A DNA stretch of 62,000 nt from Branchiostoma floridae (GCF_000003815.2 NC_049990.1:4762251-4824250); one strand, 5' to 3'; positions 10,711 through 22,924 are shown, numbered from the stretch's first letter. Translations and numbers: made by a program. The notes: a model not told the origin generated them from the sequence alone.

Positions 10711-12345
10711 TGTTTCTACTCCTTTCTCACAACTGACTGCAGAATTATGGTAACATTCTTGGTAATAGGTAATTAAAGCCTCCGTGGTGAACTTGCTGAT
10801 CACTATCGATATCGAACTTGACCTTCATTTTCCCGACACCTACCCACATAACAAATATCATGAAGATCCATCGACAACTTCTCGACTTAGGCTGCAAATA
10901 GACACAGTTGGCACCGAAAATCTTCGAATTCTCAGCGAAAGTGAAGATAAAGTCTGTAACTATTTTATGGAACGAATTCGAACTATCTAACGTTACTGAA
11001 AACAAGGGGCAACAATAACAGCTTTCAAAAACGGACTGATATGATACTGTTAGCAGGACCTACACATCCTCCTACGCAGGGACATCCAAAGACTCCAAAC
11101 TGCCTGTCTGGATGTGCCCTGCTCTTTCAACCGTCACTCTTAGTTCCTGTGGACGTCCTCCCCCCAAAGAATGAATATGAAATTTTGCAAATGCCATATT
11201 GATTAGTCGACACGCTCGCCACACCAGTGCTTTTTTCTCACGTCCTTGAAGCGATGTTTATCCCCATAACAGCCGGCCGATGCCATTAGTGTGTTGATAA
11301 TGCACGTGTAATTGAATCGAACGTTTGAAAGGATCGCGGATTACTCGTGCGAAGCGCCAAGTCCTTGGTGGAATTACAAAGATCGACTCGGCTTAGGCCT
11401 AGGAAAAATCTGTTGTGTTTCCTGTTTCCCGGATGACTTTTTTTGTGGTGGGCAGTGGAGTCACATGGCTTCCTGGTAGAATTTTCATTCAGCTTGCTTC
11501 CTATTGAAGTAAAAACACTGTTTGTTCTATCTCTAATGAACGATAAATGTATCTATCATTCAGGTTTGACACAGAAAAACAGTGTCCTCATGCATTTCAG
11601 TGTACTTTCTTCAACTGTTGTTATATGTCACACTAGAGTTTTGTCAGTCTAAAAAAAATAACAAGAAATAAAGATAATCCCTACCTACCGACCCAATTTT
11701 TTTCAGGACTGGAACAGGAAACGCAACATTTTTTTCCTAGGCCTTAGTGCGGTGTGGTCGGATATGACTTTTCACTCGCACTCTGCAAAATAACGTCCGA
11801 GGTGTTGTTAAGCAAACCAGCAGGCAACGTCAATGTATCTGCACTGTTCTTAGACTTGTTTTAAAATAAGACAAAACCTGCAGTTTCAAAAAAGCCGCTA
11901 GGGGCCAAACCTTTAGGGGACCCAAACCTACACCACTTACAATTAAAAAATCACGATCACGGCATGTACAGAACACGAGGTATCAAAACCAGACGTTTCG
12001 CTGCAGTAATGTAGCAACCGATAGGGGCCCAAAATCTAATCAGTTCGACCAAATATCAAGACAATCCATCCAGGTATTCTCTAGTTTTGCTGTTCAGACG
12101 TTTCAAACAACCATCCGGTGTCTTTCATCAGTGACACTGGAAAGGTCTTATTGGAGAGAGTTTTTAATATCCTAGCTGTGAATTGATATGCAAAAGAGAT
12201 GTAGTTGCAGAACAGGTTCATCCTAACTACAAATTAGTAGTGACCGTCATAGCGTAGACATATAGTCCTTGTATTCGGGTTGACACCTGTTATTCGTGTT
12301 TTGAGAGCATCCCTTGAACGTCCTCGACCCACCGGTATTTAAATC
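10711..12345. other. No gene seen; one dispersed-element fragment
   Basis: Frames overlap on both strands at 10745-11005, but neither has a recognisable domain or splice context. About 12070-12150 holds a partial copy of the GTTACTCAAG element (CAGACGTTTC, CCATCCGGTGTCTTTC, AGTGACACTGGA). Confidence 0.4.
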
Positions 12346-12348
12346 AAT

Positions 12349-12363
12349 CCCCCCCCCCCCCCC
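12349..12363. repeat. Homopolymer of 15 C
   Basis: Uninterrupted C run read directly from the sequence. It is a likely length-variable or error-prone site. Confidence 0.95.
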
Positions 12364-12559
12364 ACAAGTCCTCATCTGGTTTGGTGCGTCACTAACTTAA
12401 CTCTCATCCATCATCATTCAAATGAAACTCCTCTGAGGGACTGCAGAATGTTGCAGATTGGTCTGGGGAGAAGAGATGAATTGACAGGACAGTTGACCGG
12501 TCAGGGAAGGTCGGATAGGTCCCGTGCGGCTTTCTCTGGGAAGTATCTCCGGGGAACAA

Positions 12560-13830
12560 GCTTTCCCGTCATTGCTTTCGTGTTGGGAATTGCCCTGAAC
12601 CCTCCAAGTCAAGGGCCAAGAAGTATAGTAATAATTTTGTAACGTCGTTATGTAAGCTTTTTATGTTAGGTAGTCGACGTACGGGGTTATTAAGTTATTA
12701 AACTTTTTAGGTAATCAAACTTCTTAAGTGGCCCACACAGGAATTACTCTGAACTATCGATGTTTCAAGCTTTCTCGTCATTGCTTTCGTGGTGGGAATT
12801 ACCCTGAACTCTCTGTTCACGTCAAGGGCCAAGGAACATGGTCATAAATTGATGTTGTAATACGTCATTATGTAAACTTTTTAGGTTAGTTAGTCGACTT
12901 ACGGGGTTATTATGTTATTGAACTTCTTAGGTTATTAAACTTGTTAAGTAGCCCCACAGGAATTACCCTGAACTCTCCAAGTCAAGAACCAAAATATATG
13001 GTCATAAGTCAATTTTGTACTGAGTCGTTATGTAAACTTCTTAAGTGGCCCCCACAGTGGAGACATTCCAGACTTACCGATGATTCAAACTTTCTCGTCA
13101 TTGCTTTCGTGTTGGGAATTACCCTGAACTCTCCAAGTCAAAGGCTAAGGTCATAAATTGATGTTGTAGTACGTCAATATGTAAACTTTTTAGGTTAGTC
13201 AACATACGAGGTTATTAAGTTATTAAACTTATTAAGTGACCCTACATGGATTGGCATGAACTGTCCAAGTCAGGAGCCAAGGAAAATGGTCATAAATTAA
13301 GCTTTAATACGTCTTTATGTAAACTTCTTAAGTGGCCCCCACAGTGAAGACATTTCTTGGGTAGCGATGTCTCAAGCTTTCTCGTCATTGCTTTCGTGGT
13401 GGGAATTGCCGGCCTGAACTCTCCAAGTCAAGGGCCAAGGAACATGACCATAAATTGATGTTGTAGTACGTCATTATGTAAACTTTTTAGGTTAGTCAAC
13501 ATACGAGGTTATTAAGTTATTAAACTTCTTAAGTGACGCTACATGGATTGCCATGAACAAGATTGCCAAGTCAAGAGCAAGGGAAACATGGTCATAAATT
13601 GAGCTTTAATACGTCGTTATGTAAACTTCTTAAGTGGCCCCCACAGTGAAGACATTCTCTGCGTAGCGATGTTTCAAGCTTTCTTGCCATTGCTTTCGTG
13701 GTGGGAATTACCCTTCACGTCAAGGGCCAAGAATATATGGTCATGAATTTACTTTTAATACGTCGTTATGTAAACTTCTTAAGTGGCCCTCACAGAGAAG
13801 AAGACATTCCAGGCGTAGCGATGAGTCAAG
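12560..13830. repeat. Complex tandem array, units of about 200-320 bp
   Basis: Blocks recur in varying order: CTTTCTCGTCATTGCTTTCGT (near 12563, 12772, 13092, 13379, 13680), CTGAACTCTCCAAGTCAAG, TACGTCGTTATGTAAACTTC and AAGTGGCCCCCACAG. The mosaic order points to repeated unequal exchange or replication slippage. Confidence 0.8.
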
Positions 13831-14089
13831 ATTGGGTCAACATTGGAGATATAATGTCTTAATGCACATGTCCATGTCTGCTATCTTGATATTCATAATT
13901 TTGAATGCACTCCTAGGATCCTACACTCTCATCTGTCTCGCCTTAACATCTAGTGGCTTTTGATCCTTTTTCCGTGGTAACCTTGAGCGAATGTAGTGAA
14001 ATAAATCATTCTCTCCTATGTGGCCTATTTCTTCTTTATCTAAACCCAAGGAAAGCAAGACAGGTGGATACAAAGGTCATTCATTATTT

Positions 14090-14330
14090 CACTTCAACTT
14101 TCTCATCATTATTTCAAGTCAACTTTTTCATTTATCTCTGCCAGTTCAAAACTCGACTGTATTTTGTGGTAACCCATGGTAGATACGTGATAAATCACCT
14201 GCTCTGTTAAACCTATTTCTACTGTTTTTTTTTTCTTTCTTTCAGAGAAGCAATACAGATTGAGACAACAACTATTCATTATTTCAAGTCAACTTTTTTC
14301 ATTTATCCCTGCCAGTTCGACTGTGTCACG
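14090..14330. repeat. Short tandem duplication
   Basis: The block 'tcattatttcaagtcaactttt' followed by 'tcatttatc..tgccagttc' appears near 14110 and 14275, with a shorter partial copy before them. Confidence 0.7.
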
Positions 14331-14611
14331 GCCTTACATCACTATTACAAGTACTTGTACTTAAATTATTTAGAACTCAGTTCACTTCAGTTCAGTTCAT
14401 CCTCAAAGAGGTGACACCACAGCTAGAACTATTTAAACTTTATCATCCTGTCCTGTGCTTAGCCTGTGATAGTAGAAACGTATAATAATGGTCTTTGTTC
14501 ATTCATTCATCCTAACGTGTATTAAGGCCCAGGGGAGTATGATGAGAAACGCAAACCTTCTAGCCCACGGTAGGCGCAGAGAGACCAAACAGCAGGAGAG
14601 GATCTAGGAAA

Positions 14612-14860
14612 GATTAATGAATGAATGAATACTGAATGAATGAAGACCTTTATTGTACAATTTTGTACATTTCGAACAAGGTATAAGTACAGGTCAGGGT
14701 GAATAGGATACATCTCCTAGTGATTCTAAGTACAATCCACTAGGGTGTGATACATGACTGAGACTACAAAGTCTAAAGTATACTAGTATTCACAGGTTCA
14801 ACTTCTTCTCGCTTCTTAATACAGTTGTAAATGTAGTTGCAGGTGGAGTTTAGAATACAT
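14612..14860 (-). mobile_element. 3' end of a non-LTR retrotransposon (CR1/L2-like tail)
   Basis: Read on the minus strand it ends AATAAAGGTCTTCATTCATT, with the short (ATTC)n tail typical of CR1/L2-type elements. It contains the shared block 'acttcttctcgcttctt', also present at 25360 and 26530. Only the noncoding 3' end is present. Confidence 0.55.
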
Positions 14861-15086
14861 AGTTTGTCTAATTGCATTAGAAATGTAAATTTTTCAGTGT
14901 TATCTAAATGCAGAAAGCATGTTATTAATGTACCATCATCCACCGCAGTCTCTAATGACTTTTCACTCCTCGTGGTCGGACATTTTAGCTGTCATGTTCA
15001 AAATCCGTACTGGGACAGAAAGTAAAGCTATATCTGCTTTTCTCTTAGCCATCTTCTATATCATTGAAGACTGTCCATGCTGTTTA

Positions 15087-15277
15087 GGCCACGGGATGGA
15101 GCGTTTATGGATGACGTCCTTTGCAGATCCAAGATTTAACGAGAGATGGCATTAAAAAAAGTCAATGCTACAACGCGATAGATTTTCCCATTTCGGTACT
15201 TTTCGAAACATTCTAGTCTTTTTTCACAATCAGGCAAAAATTAATGAAATTATGTCATCCATAAAGTTGTTGTGGCC
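15087..15277. mobile_element. PIF/Harbinger-like MITE, second family
   Basis: 191 bp. Left GGCCACGGGATGGAGCGTTT, with ATGGATGACGTC just inside; right ATGTCATCCATAAAG..TGTGGCC. It is flanked by TTA on both sides. Related right ends occur at 26727-26760 and 41866-41893. Confidence 0.75.
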
Positions 15278-15699
15278 TTATCGTAAACGCATCACTAATG
15301 GCAAATAATTATGTAAATGTTGTTTTCATCTGAATAGTTTTGAATCTGATACATCGTATAACCACTTTGGCGAAACCGCTCATTTCACAACACTCAAGCA
15401 ATATGCATTTTCCGCAGCCACGTAGCAGTTGCAGTGATTGTCACGGAACGTGTTGCTTTAGGTACACCTAGCACCTGCTATCTCATCCCTGTAACGTTAT
15501 AAGTGCCTCGGGCATATATGGTAGTCCTCGCAATCTTTTTTACCGTATCTATGCTATCTCAGCTTCTCCGTGGTACTGAAATGCCATCATTCGTGCACTG
15601 ACTGCGGATGGTCGTTTAAGGACAGGTTTGACATTTTACCACCGCTGTGGGGAAGACCTAAGGTTAGACCAAAGGGCCTTTGTTATCTCATGGCTTAGC

Positions 15700-18310
15700 C
15701 CCATGGCGAAGCGTAGCCTTCACAACACGTTTACAGTACAGACTGTCAGTCTCACAAAATTGAAGTAAAAAGTTTTACATTGCCGCAAGCTTGAACGCCG
15801 TCGGTGTGAAGTGATTCTTAGTATTTCTTACCTCACACCAACAGAAAAGAAACGTCTAAAACATCGATTGGCATCGGCAGAGCTTTCCTTCTGCGTAGAA
15901 GCTTCCGGTACTGCTTTGTTAGATATAATCTCTGTAGAGAGAAGGTTAGATCAAATTTGATAGATAGTGGAGAACTCTACGTACTCTTGGTATCAATCTT
16001 CCATTCAAAGAAAGAGACGCCGCGTGACGTATGGATGAATCTCAGCCTTTGTTACCTCTACGCTTGGCCCCGTGGCAAAACGCAGCCTTTGCGGCACGCT
16101 TACAGAAGGTCAATATCGCAAAATCGACGTAAGAAGTTTTACATTGCCACAGACTTGAACGCTGATCACATGAAGAGATACTTTATCACATTACCAAAGC
16201 AAAACGGTCTAAGAAATTGATTGCCATCGTTCCTGACCTTTCTTCCTGCGTAGAGGCTTCCGGCACTGCTTTGCAAGATATAATGATAATCTTCTTAGAG
16301 AAGGTTAGATCAAATTTTGTAGATACTACTGGAGAACTCTACGTATTCTTGGGCCTCAATCTCCTATTCAAAGAAAGAGACGCCACATGACGTATGGACG
16401 AATCTTAGTCATCTTAGAATCTTTGTTATACTAGTATCTTGAGTTAGCCCTGTGACGAAAAAGAAGTCTTTTAGGCACATTTACAGCAGGTCAATATCGC
16501 AAAATAGACGTAAGAAGTTTTACATTGCCACAGACTTGAACGCTGATCACATGAAGTGATACTTTATCACATTATCCAAAACAAAATGTCTAAGAAACTG
16601 ATTGCCATCGGTCCTGACCTTTCTTCCTGCGTAGAGGCTTCCGGCACTGCTTTGCAAGATATAATGATAATCTTCTTAGAGAAGGTTAGATCAAATTTTA
16701 TAGATACTACTGGAGAACTCTACGTATTTTGGGCCTCAATCTCCTATTCAAAGAAAGAGACGCCACATGACTTTATGGACGAGTCTTAGCCTTTGTAATC
16801 TCTCGGCTTAGCCCCGTAGCGAAACGTAGTATTTTTAGCACGTTTGCAGTACAGGGGGCCAATATCGTAAAATCGAAGTAAGAAATTTTACAATGCCACA
16901 GACTTGAACGCTGATCACATGAAGTTATACTTTATCACGTTACCAAAAAACAAAAGGTCTAAGAAATTGAGTGCCATCGTTCCAGAGCTTTCCTCCTGCG
17001 TAGAAGCTTCCGGCACTGCTTTGTAAGATATAATCTCCTCAGAGAAGGTCAGATCAAGTTTGGTAGATACTGGAGAACTCTTGGCATCAATCTTCCATTC
17101 AAAGAAAAAGGGTCACTGCTTGACGTATGGATGAATCTTAGCCTTTGTTATCTCCAGAGTTAGCCCCGTGGCGAAAAGTAGTTTTTTTAGCACGCTTAGG
17201 CCACACCAATTTAATTTCTTGGTTCACGGATTTTTTCATAAAAAATATGGAGCGAGAGGGCGAAATAAAAATAAAAATAAAAATTGTTAAATGGCTGGGG
17301 TAAAGGTAACAGATAATCCAAAACATAAAGAAAAAAGTTTTCAGCTTGAAAAAAGTACAAAAACACTATTATTGTACAGTAACAGCACATGTACCCACAC
17401 TTTAAGGAGCTTATGATATAAAGGCCAATTTGCTACACCAGAAAGTTGGTGAATGGTTTCATTAATGGTGAAAATTTGCTGAGTGGTAATTTTTATTTTT
17501 ATTTTTTTTCCCAAAAAATAGGAGCGAGCGAATCCGTGAACCAAGAAATTAAATTGGTGTGGCCTTACGGGAGACCAATATCGCAAAATCGAAAATCTTC
17601 AACATCGAAGCGATCTTTTGTATTTCGTAATTTCCACCTCTCCAGGTTCCTAAAATGTATTCGTTTAAATGCTCCGAGTCCGACTGCCTCCGAATGCCAT
17701 TTAAGCGCGCGATTGACGTATGATGTATTTTCTCGACTGCTCCGGAGGTACCTCTTAAGGACCTTTGTTGTCTCCTGGTTTGTCCCTGTGGCGTAATCTT
17801 CACAGCACGCTTGCATGCGGTCAGCCTCGCAAAATCGAAGTGAGAAGTTTTACATTGCCTGAAAGCTGATTGCATGAAGTAATTCTTACATCACACCACC
17901 AGACGAGAAATGTCTGCGAAATTGGTTGCTATCGGCAGAGCTTTCCTTCTGCAGAACTTTCCTCCTCCACTTAAGGCCCTTTATATCTTTTGGTTTGGCC
18001 CTAGGCCCTGTGACGAAACGAAGTCTTCACAGCACACTTAGTGACTTACAGAAGGCCAATCTCGCAAAATCGAAGTGAGAAGATTTACATTGCCTGAAAC
18101 CTGATTGCATGAAGTAATTCTTACATCACACCACCAGAAGAAAAAAACCTACGAAATTGAAACCATCGGCAGAGCTTTGCCGCAACCGGAGTCATTCTTA
18201 CATCATACCAGCAGAAGGGAAAGCTCTATAAAATTAATCGCCATCGGCAGGGACTTCTTCCTGAGTGCAACTCCCCGATATTTTGAAGAACACCATCTTG
18301 TTAGATAGGG
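15700..18310. repeat. Tandem array, unit about 360-380 bp, interrupted by a MITE
   Basis: The block AGTTTTACATTGCC...GAACGC recurs near 15773, 16134, 16517, 16887 (diverged) and, in more diverged form, 17847 and 18080. Each unit also carries 'gcgtagaggcttccggcactgctttg', 'tcaaagaaagagacgcc' and 'cttagccccgtggcgaaacg'. No conserved reading frame runs across units. The MITE at 17199-17564 sits inside the array. Confidence 0.85.
17199..17564 (-). mobile_element. PIF/Harbinger-like MITE, copy 2
   Basis: A 366-bp copy in opposite orientation to 3452-3809, with matching internal order. It is flanked by TTA on both sides (17196-17198 and 17565-17567) and was inserted into an existing tandem array. 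Confidence 0.88.
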
Positions 18311-18818
18311 GTTAGTTTAGATTCAATAGATACAGGGGAAATGGACATCCATCTTCCAGCCAAAGAAAGAGATGTCGCATCAGGTAAAGGAAAACGACTC
18401 AGATTTCTTTTTCGCCTTATAAGACCATCAATCAGATTAGAGTAGTTGCAATCCACGCGCCGCCAAGTCTAGGTTTTTGTCGTCAACGCTGTCGAAACCA
18501 GACATACCAGAACCAACGTAAGACGCAGAGATGAAAATAAACCTTCTTGAAGGACTTTGATTTGCAAATACGCTTCACTGTCAGTTCTTGTCACCATCGT
18601 GTTATTCTTCCTGCATTGTAATGACAACTTCCTGTGTTGTATGGAAGAAGGTAACTTTAGATTTAAAGAGTGATACATTCTGGGATATAGTCCTTGTACT
18701 GAAAACGTATTTGCCCCTGTTTTAAACTTCACTATTGTCGTAATTTTCGATACTGCTAAATGTATCTACATTTAAGTCGACACCTCTTTTCCATAACGAT
18801 GGTTTTAAGTATGATCGG
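18311..18818. other. No gene seen
   Basis: Unique-looking sequence between a tandem array and a MITE. No supported exon. Confidence 0.35.
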
Positions 18819-18820
18819 TA

Positions 18821-19032
18821 TGTCAGGGTAGAGACTACGATCTGGCAGAATCGGCGATTCTACCAATAGAGATCCCGAACAGAGACTCCGATCGGGATCT
18901 CTGCCGGTAGAATTTCCGACTCTGTCGGTAGAGATCCCAATAGGGATTCCTGATCCTGTCGACAGAGACTTTGATCGGGATCTCTACCGGCAGAGTCGGC
19001 GATTCTACCAGATCGGAGTCGCTACCCCGACA
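18821..19032. mobile_element. Foldback MITE with TA flanks (Tc1/mariner-like?)
   Basis: Left TGTCAGGGTAGAGACTACGA and right GGAGTCGCTACCCCGACA are inverted; TA occurs on both sides. Internally several inverted copies of 'gatcgggatctctaccgg' and 'gagtcggcgattctacc' allow extensive folding. The TA duplication suggests, but does not prove, the Tc1/mariner group. Confidence 0.7.
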
Positions 19033-20265
19033 TACATATTCAACCTTACACTGTTTGTGTACTATACTCTGTACTATACTTTACTATTCACGGATATACT
19101 TTACAGCTATTACCTTGTTCTGTGGTACGATTTTAACTCGTTGTGATGTCCTGACACCAATTCAACCTCCACAGATATATGTTTGCCAGTATTTCATTAA
19201 GGGCATTTAAACAAAATGGACCAAGACGCACAAACCGATGTAGGAAATAACATGCTAACATTTCAATTCTTATGGCAGGAAAATAAATAAAGCGATGAAG
19301 TACCATCAGAACGCGGCAGGACGTCAAACAAAACATAAAGATCGCGGGGCCCATGATACGCCAGCTGATAAATGTACGTCTCACGTGGTAACGGCTTTCC
19401 TAAGGCAACGCCATCAAACACTCTACAGATTCCAAACTAGATTAATATATCCCGTGCTGGGTAACAGATACCGCTTTCTCTGGTCATACCTCGTGTTATT
19501 TTTCATATTCTTTAATGATACAATCTTGTATTTATAAAAACTGTCCTGGATATAGTGAAACCCCTTCATTTAGACAACAGTAACGCTATCAAAAACTCTG
19601 ACTCCAAACTAGATTGATATGTCCCGTGCTGCGTAACAGATACCGCTTTCTCTGGTCATACCTCGTGTTATTTTTCATGTTCTCTAATGATACAAGCTTG
19701 TATAAGAACGGTCCTGGTCCTGGTCCTGGATTCTGAGATTTCTCCATTTAGACAATAGTAACGCTAACAAATACTCTGCTGATGCCGAACTAAATTTAGA
19801 TTAATATTCCCCGTGCTGTATAACAGGTACCGCTTTCGCTGCATGGTCATACCTTGTGTTATCTTTTATGTTCTTTAATTCTACAACTGTCTTGGATACT
19901 GAAACCCCTTCATCTAGACAACAGTAACGCTATTAAACACTCTGCTGATTCCAAACTAGATTAATATATCCCGTGCTGTGTAACAGATACCGCTATCGCT
20001 GGTCATACCTCGGGTTATTTTTCATGTTCTTTAATGATACAGGCTTGTACAAGAATTGCCCTGGATATTAAAACCCATTCATTTTAGACAATTGGAACGC
20101 CAATAAACACTCGGCTAATTCTAAGCTAGACTAATATTCCCCGTGGGGTGTAACAGATGTGCTTTCTTTGTTCGTACCCCGTGTTATATGTTATGTTGTG
20201 TAATGATACAAGCTTGGATAAGAACTGTCCTGGTCCTGGATTCTGAAAATTCTCCACTTAGACAA

Positions 20266-20510
20266 TACGAGGGCGGTTCAAAAAGTAATACCACCGGTTT
20301 TATAACAGGCTCCTGTTTTCATCGAATGAGTTGAAATTTGGCACAAAGGTTCAAGAATATATCCACTTGAGATTGACATATCTCAATTCGTGGTTAAACT
20401 TTTATCAGCAACTGAATTGATTTCAAGATTACTGCGCCCTTAGGAGCTTGTCAGGAGATCAGTTCCTCCAGATCTGACCATTTCAAAACTATTGTAGGAA
20501 GCTGAAATTC
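20266..20510 (+). mobile_element. Mariner-like terminal fragment inside the array
   Basis: TACGAGGGCGGTTCAAAAAG followed by TAATACCACC resembles the ends of mariner/IS630-type transposons, and TA precedes CGAGGG. I do not see the opposite end, so this is a solo end or truncated copy. Confidence 0.5.
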
Positions 20511-20865
20511 CATCTGTTCTTTTCCTGTTCTTTAATGATACAAGCTTGTATAAGAACTTTCCTGAATACTGAAACCTCTCCATTCTAACACTCGGCTAAT
20601 GCCAACCTAAATTTAGATGAATATGCCCCTTGTTGTATAACATGCCGCTTTCGTTGCCCGTACCTCGTGTGATATCTTATCGTCACTAACGATTGTGTAA
20701 GAGCTGTCCGGGGTACAGAAACCCATTTATTTAGACCGTAGCAACACTATCAAACAAGCGACTGATGCCAAACTAGATTTATGCATTTAGCAAGCTTTAA
20801 AGCAGATACCGCTTAAAGTTTTCGTTGGTCGCACTTGTCATACTTTACCTTATCCTAATAACTTT

Positions 20866-21037
20866 TGTGTGGCGCAACTGGTAGAGCGTTCAGCTCGGGA
20901 TCTAAAGGTCCCGAGTTCGAGACCCACCATGCCCCGACGTTGTGCGCTTGGGAAAGGCACTTTTCACGACTTTCCCTGACGGTGGAGTGACGCCCACCGA
21001 GCCTCTTCGGCTAAGTTCTGCGGCAAAAAAAAAAAAA
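20866..21037 (+). mobile_element. tRNA-derived SINE with poly(A)
   Basis: A box TGGCGCAACTGG, B box GAGTTCGAGACCC, then the tRNA-unrelated segment TTGGGAAAGGCACTTTTCAC, ending in 13 A. The acceptor-stem halves do not pair, which argues against a functional tRNA gene. The 'TTGGGAAAGGCACTTT' segment is shared with the SINEs at 22420, 31681, 56153 and 58280. Confidence 0.8.
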
Positions 21038-21589
21038 CCACTACGGATTTCGTGCGCCAATGTGCCGATATCTGCACATTGACTTCCACCAAGAACCGTA
21101 AAAGTTTTTTAATGAAGCTTGACGTGTAGAAAACTGTCCCGGACATTGAAATCTCTTCAAAACCATCCAACAATGGACTGATGCCAAATTAGATGTTCCA
21201 TGCTGTGTTACAGATACGGCTTTCGTTAGTCTTACCACGTGTAATATATTACCTTAGTATCCTAATGACTTCTGCGTTATGTGTGAAGAGTGTCTACACC
21301 ATCAGTCAGGCTTTGCAGCTTTGTTGTCAACGACTGATGGCAAAAAAGATTATCATAAAGATTATCATTCCAGAGTTACGTAACACATAGGCCTTCATTG
21401 GTGGTAGATCGCAGCGTATTTCCTATGTTCTAATGACTTTTAGCTACTGTGTGAGCTGTCTGAGGTTACCGAACCCCTTCATTTATACCCTGCTTGCATT
21501 TTTGTGACCGGCTGATGAAACAAAATATTAATATGTAACAGACAAGCCTTCATTGATCATAGATCTGGAGTATTACTAATGATCATTAC

Positions 21590-21668
21590 CAAATAGCAAT
21601 TACCCGAGTAACTGGATATGATTTTGGAAACGGTCTGAAGTTTCAGATTCGTCAGTGACACTAAAGAG
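21590..21668 (+). mobile_element. Fragment of the GTTACTCAAGCAACTGG element
   Basis: Contains CAATTACCCGAGTAACTGG, GATTTTGGAAACGGTCTGA and CGTCAGTGACACT, in the family order. Confidence 0.65.
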
Positions 21669-21780
21669 AGCAGGTTTTCTGATGACTTTTGCCTTCGAAC
21701 GAACAACGTTCACCTGTCCCTGGTACTGAAGCACCTTCATTTAGACTATGGCTGCGTTTCTATTCTGATTGCCAACCGTG

Positions 21781-22235
21781 TTCAAGTCTGTGTGATACGC
21801 ACGTACTTTTTCCATCTTGGCTTGTGTCATATGTCACGTTTTCAAGTGTCGTTCTTTTTCCCGACGCGCAGGCGGGGAATATAAAGTGTACGGCAGCAAA
21901 CGGACCAAGATCACTACACTGCATCTCATGTTTAGCCTCTAAGTCATTTCTATTATTCTTATTTGCTTTAAGACAGACAAGGACAATGTGGCATGGCAAC
22001 CAAGTTAGTAACTTATTTCAACAGTGTTACATAGCCTAGACAGATCATACTGGAGAAACTGTACTATGTATTGTACCTCACTGATGTAAACCGGATGTAC
22101 TATGATGATGATAGCATTTTGAAGGCCGAAAGAGTTTCGGTCACGGTATTGCCTATTGGAAGGCAGAGCCCATCCCTCTCTTTCTAACTCCTTTTGCCTC
22201 CCCAACCGAGGTCTTGTACCTGTAAATCACTTTGT
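21781..22235. other. No gene seen
   Basis: Overlapping short frames on both strands without domains. Nothing further supported. Confidence 0.35.
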
Positions 22236-22419
22236 CTTCTCGGTACCAAACTTTCACGGTCTGAGAAAATTTAACTTGTTCTCGGAACTAAATGTTCACG
22301 GTGACGGCAGGTGCGTATAAAAAAGTCTCTTGTACTACTTGTTATCAGTAAGTTCACGTTACAGTCGTCACCGTAAAAACCGTGAACATAACCGTGTACA
22401 TTGAAAAAAATCGGGAATT

Positions 22420-22570
22420 ACAGTATTTTTCACCTGGGTGGAGTGGGGAATGTCGTGTAAAGTGCCTTTCATAAGGGCACAAGATCGGTAGTACTACAAG
22501 ATTCGAACCAAGGACTTTCGAATTCGGGATTAAATACCACACGACGCCCTCTACGACTAAGCCCTCGGGG
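22420..22570 (-). mobile_element. tRNA-derived SINE, reverse
   Basis: On the minus strand a B-box-like CTTGGTTCGAATC follows a tRNA-like head. The TAGTACTACCGATCTTGTGC and AAAGGCACTTTACACGAC segments follow, as in the SINE at 56153. Confidence 0.65.
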
Positions 22571-22676
22571 TTTAAATATTAGGAGCCAGCAAACGTCGGA
22601 TGTAATCATTGGCCAGGAGAGATAGTCCACCGGAAGGGGAGCATTTTCCATTGGAACCCAATAAAAGTCTTAGCCG

Positions 22677-22924
22677 GGTATCCAGCCGTATTACAGCTCC
22701 CTAGTCTCTTCTGTCCTCTCCGCAAATACGTATTTGCGGAGAGGACATAATATCCAACCAGATCCACGGTGCGTAATGTATAGTATCAAACTTCCCGCCC
22801 GTTGACTCCCTTTGGCCGGCTACACTCCTTGGCCAGCTTTGATACTATCTTATGGCACCGTAGGATCTGCTTGGAGATTAGAGAGGACAGAAGAGGCTCG
22901 GGAGCTATAATTACGCTGGATACC
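22677..22924. mobile_element. Near-perfect palindromic MITE split by a younger MITE
   Basis: Outer ends GGTATCCAGC and GCTGGATACC. 22713-22746 is a perfect 34-bp palindrome centred on AAATACGTATTT. If the nested element at 22748-22880 and one copy of its 9-bp duplication are ignored, the two outer arms pair with only a few mismatches, giving a foldback of about 106 bp. Confidence 0.8.
22748..22880 (-). mobile_element. TAATCTCC MITE, copy c, nested
   Basis: Inverted orientation relative to 10261-10390 and about the same length. It is flanked by GAGAGGACA on both sides (22739-22747 and 22881-22889), a perfect 9-bp target duplication. Confidence 0.88.

Larger units (their letters stand above)
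19290..21780. repeat. Tandem array, unit about 175 bp
   Basis: The block 'cccgtgctg.gtaacagataccgctttc..tggtcatacctcgtgtta' followed by 'ttctttaatgatacaagcttgtataagaac' recurs near 19450, 19622, 19808, 19968, 20140, 20625 and, increasingly diverged, 20800, 21190 and 21390. It is interrupted by the mariner-like end at 20268 and the SINE at 20866. Confidence 0.8.

Noticed and set aside
20866-20940. Functional tRNA gene
   Set aside because: A and B boxes are present but the acceptor-stem halves do not pair and a SINE body with poly(A) follows.
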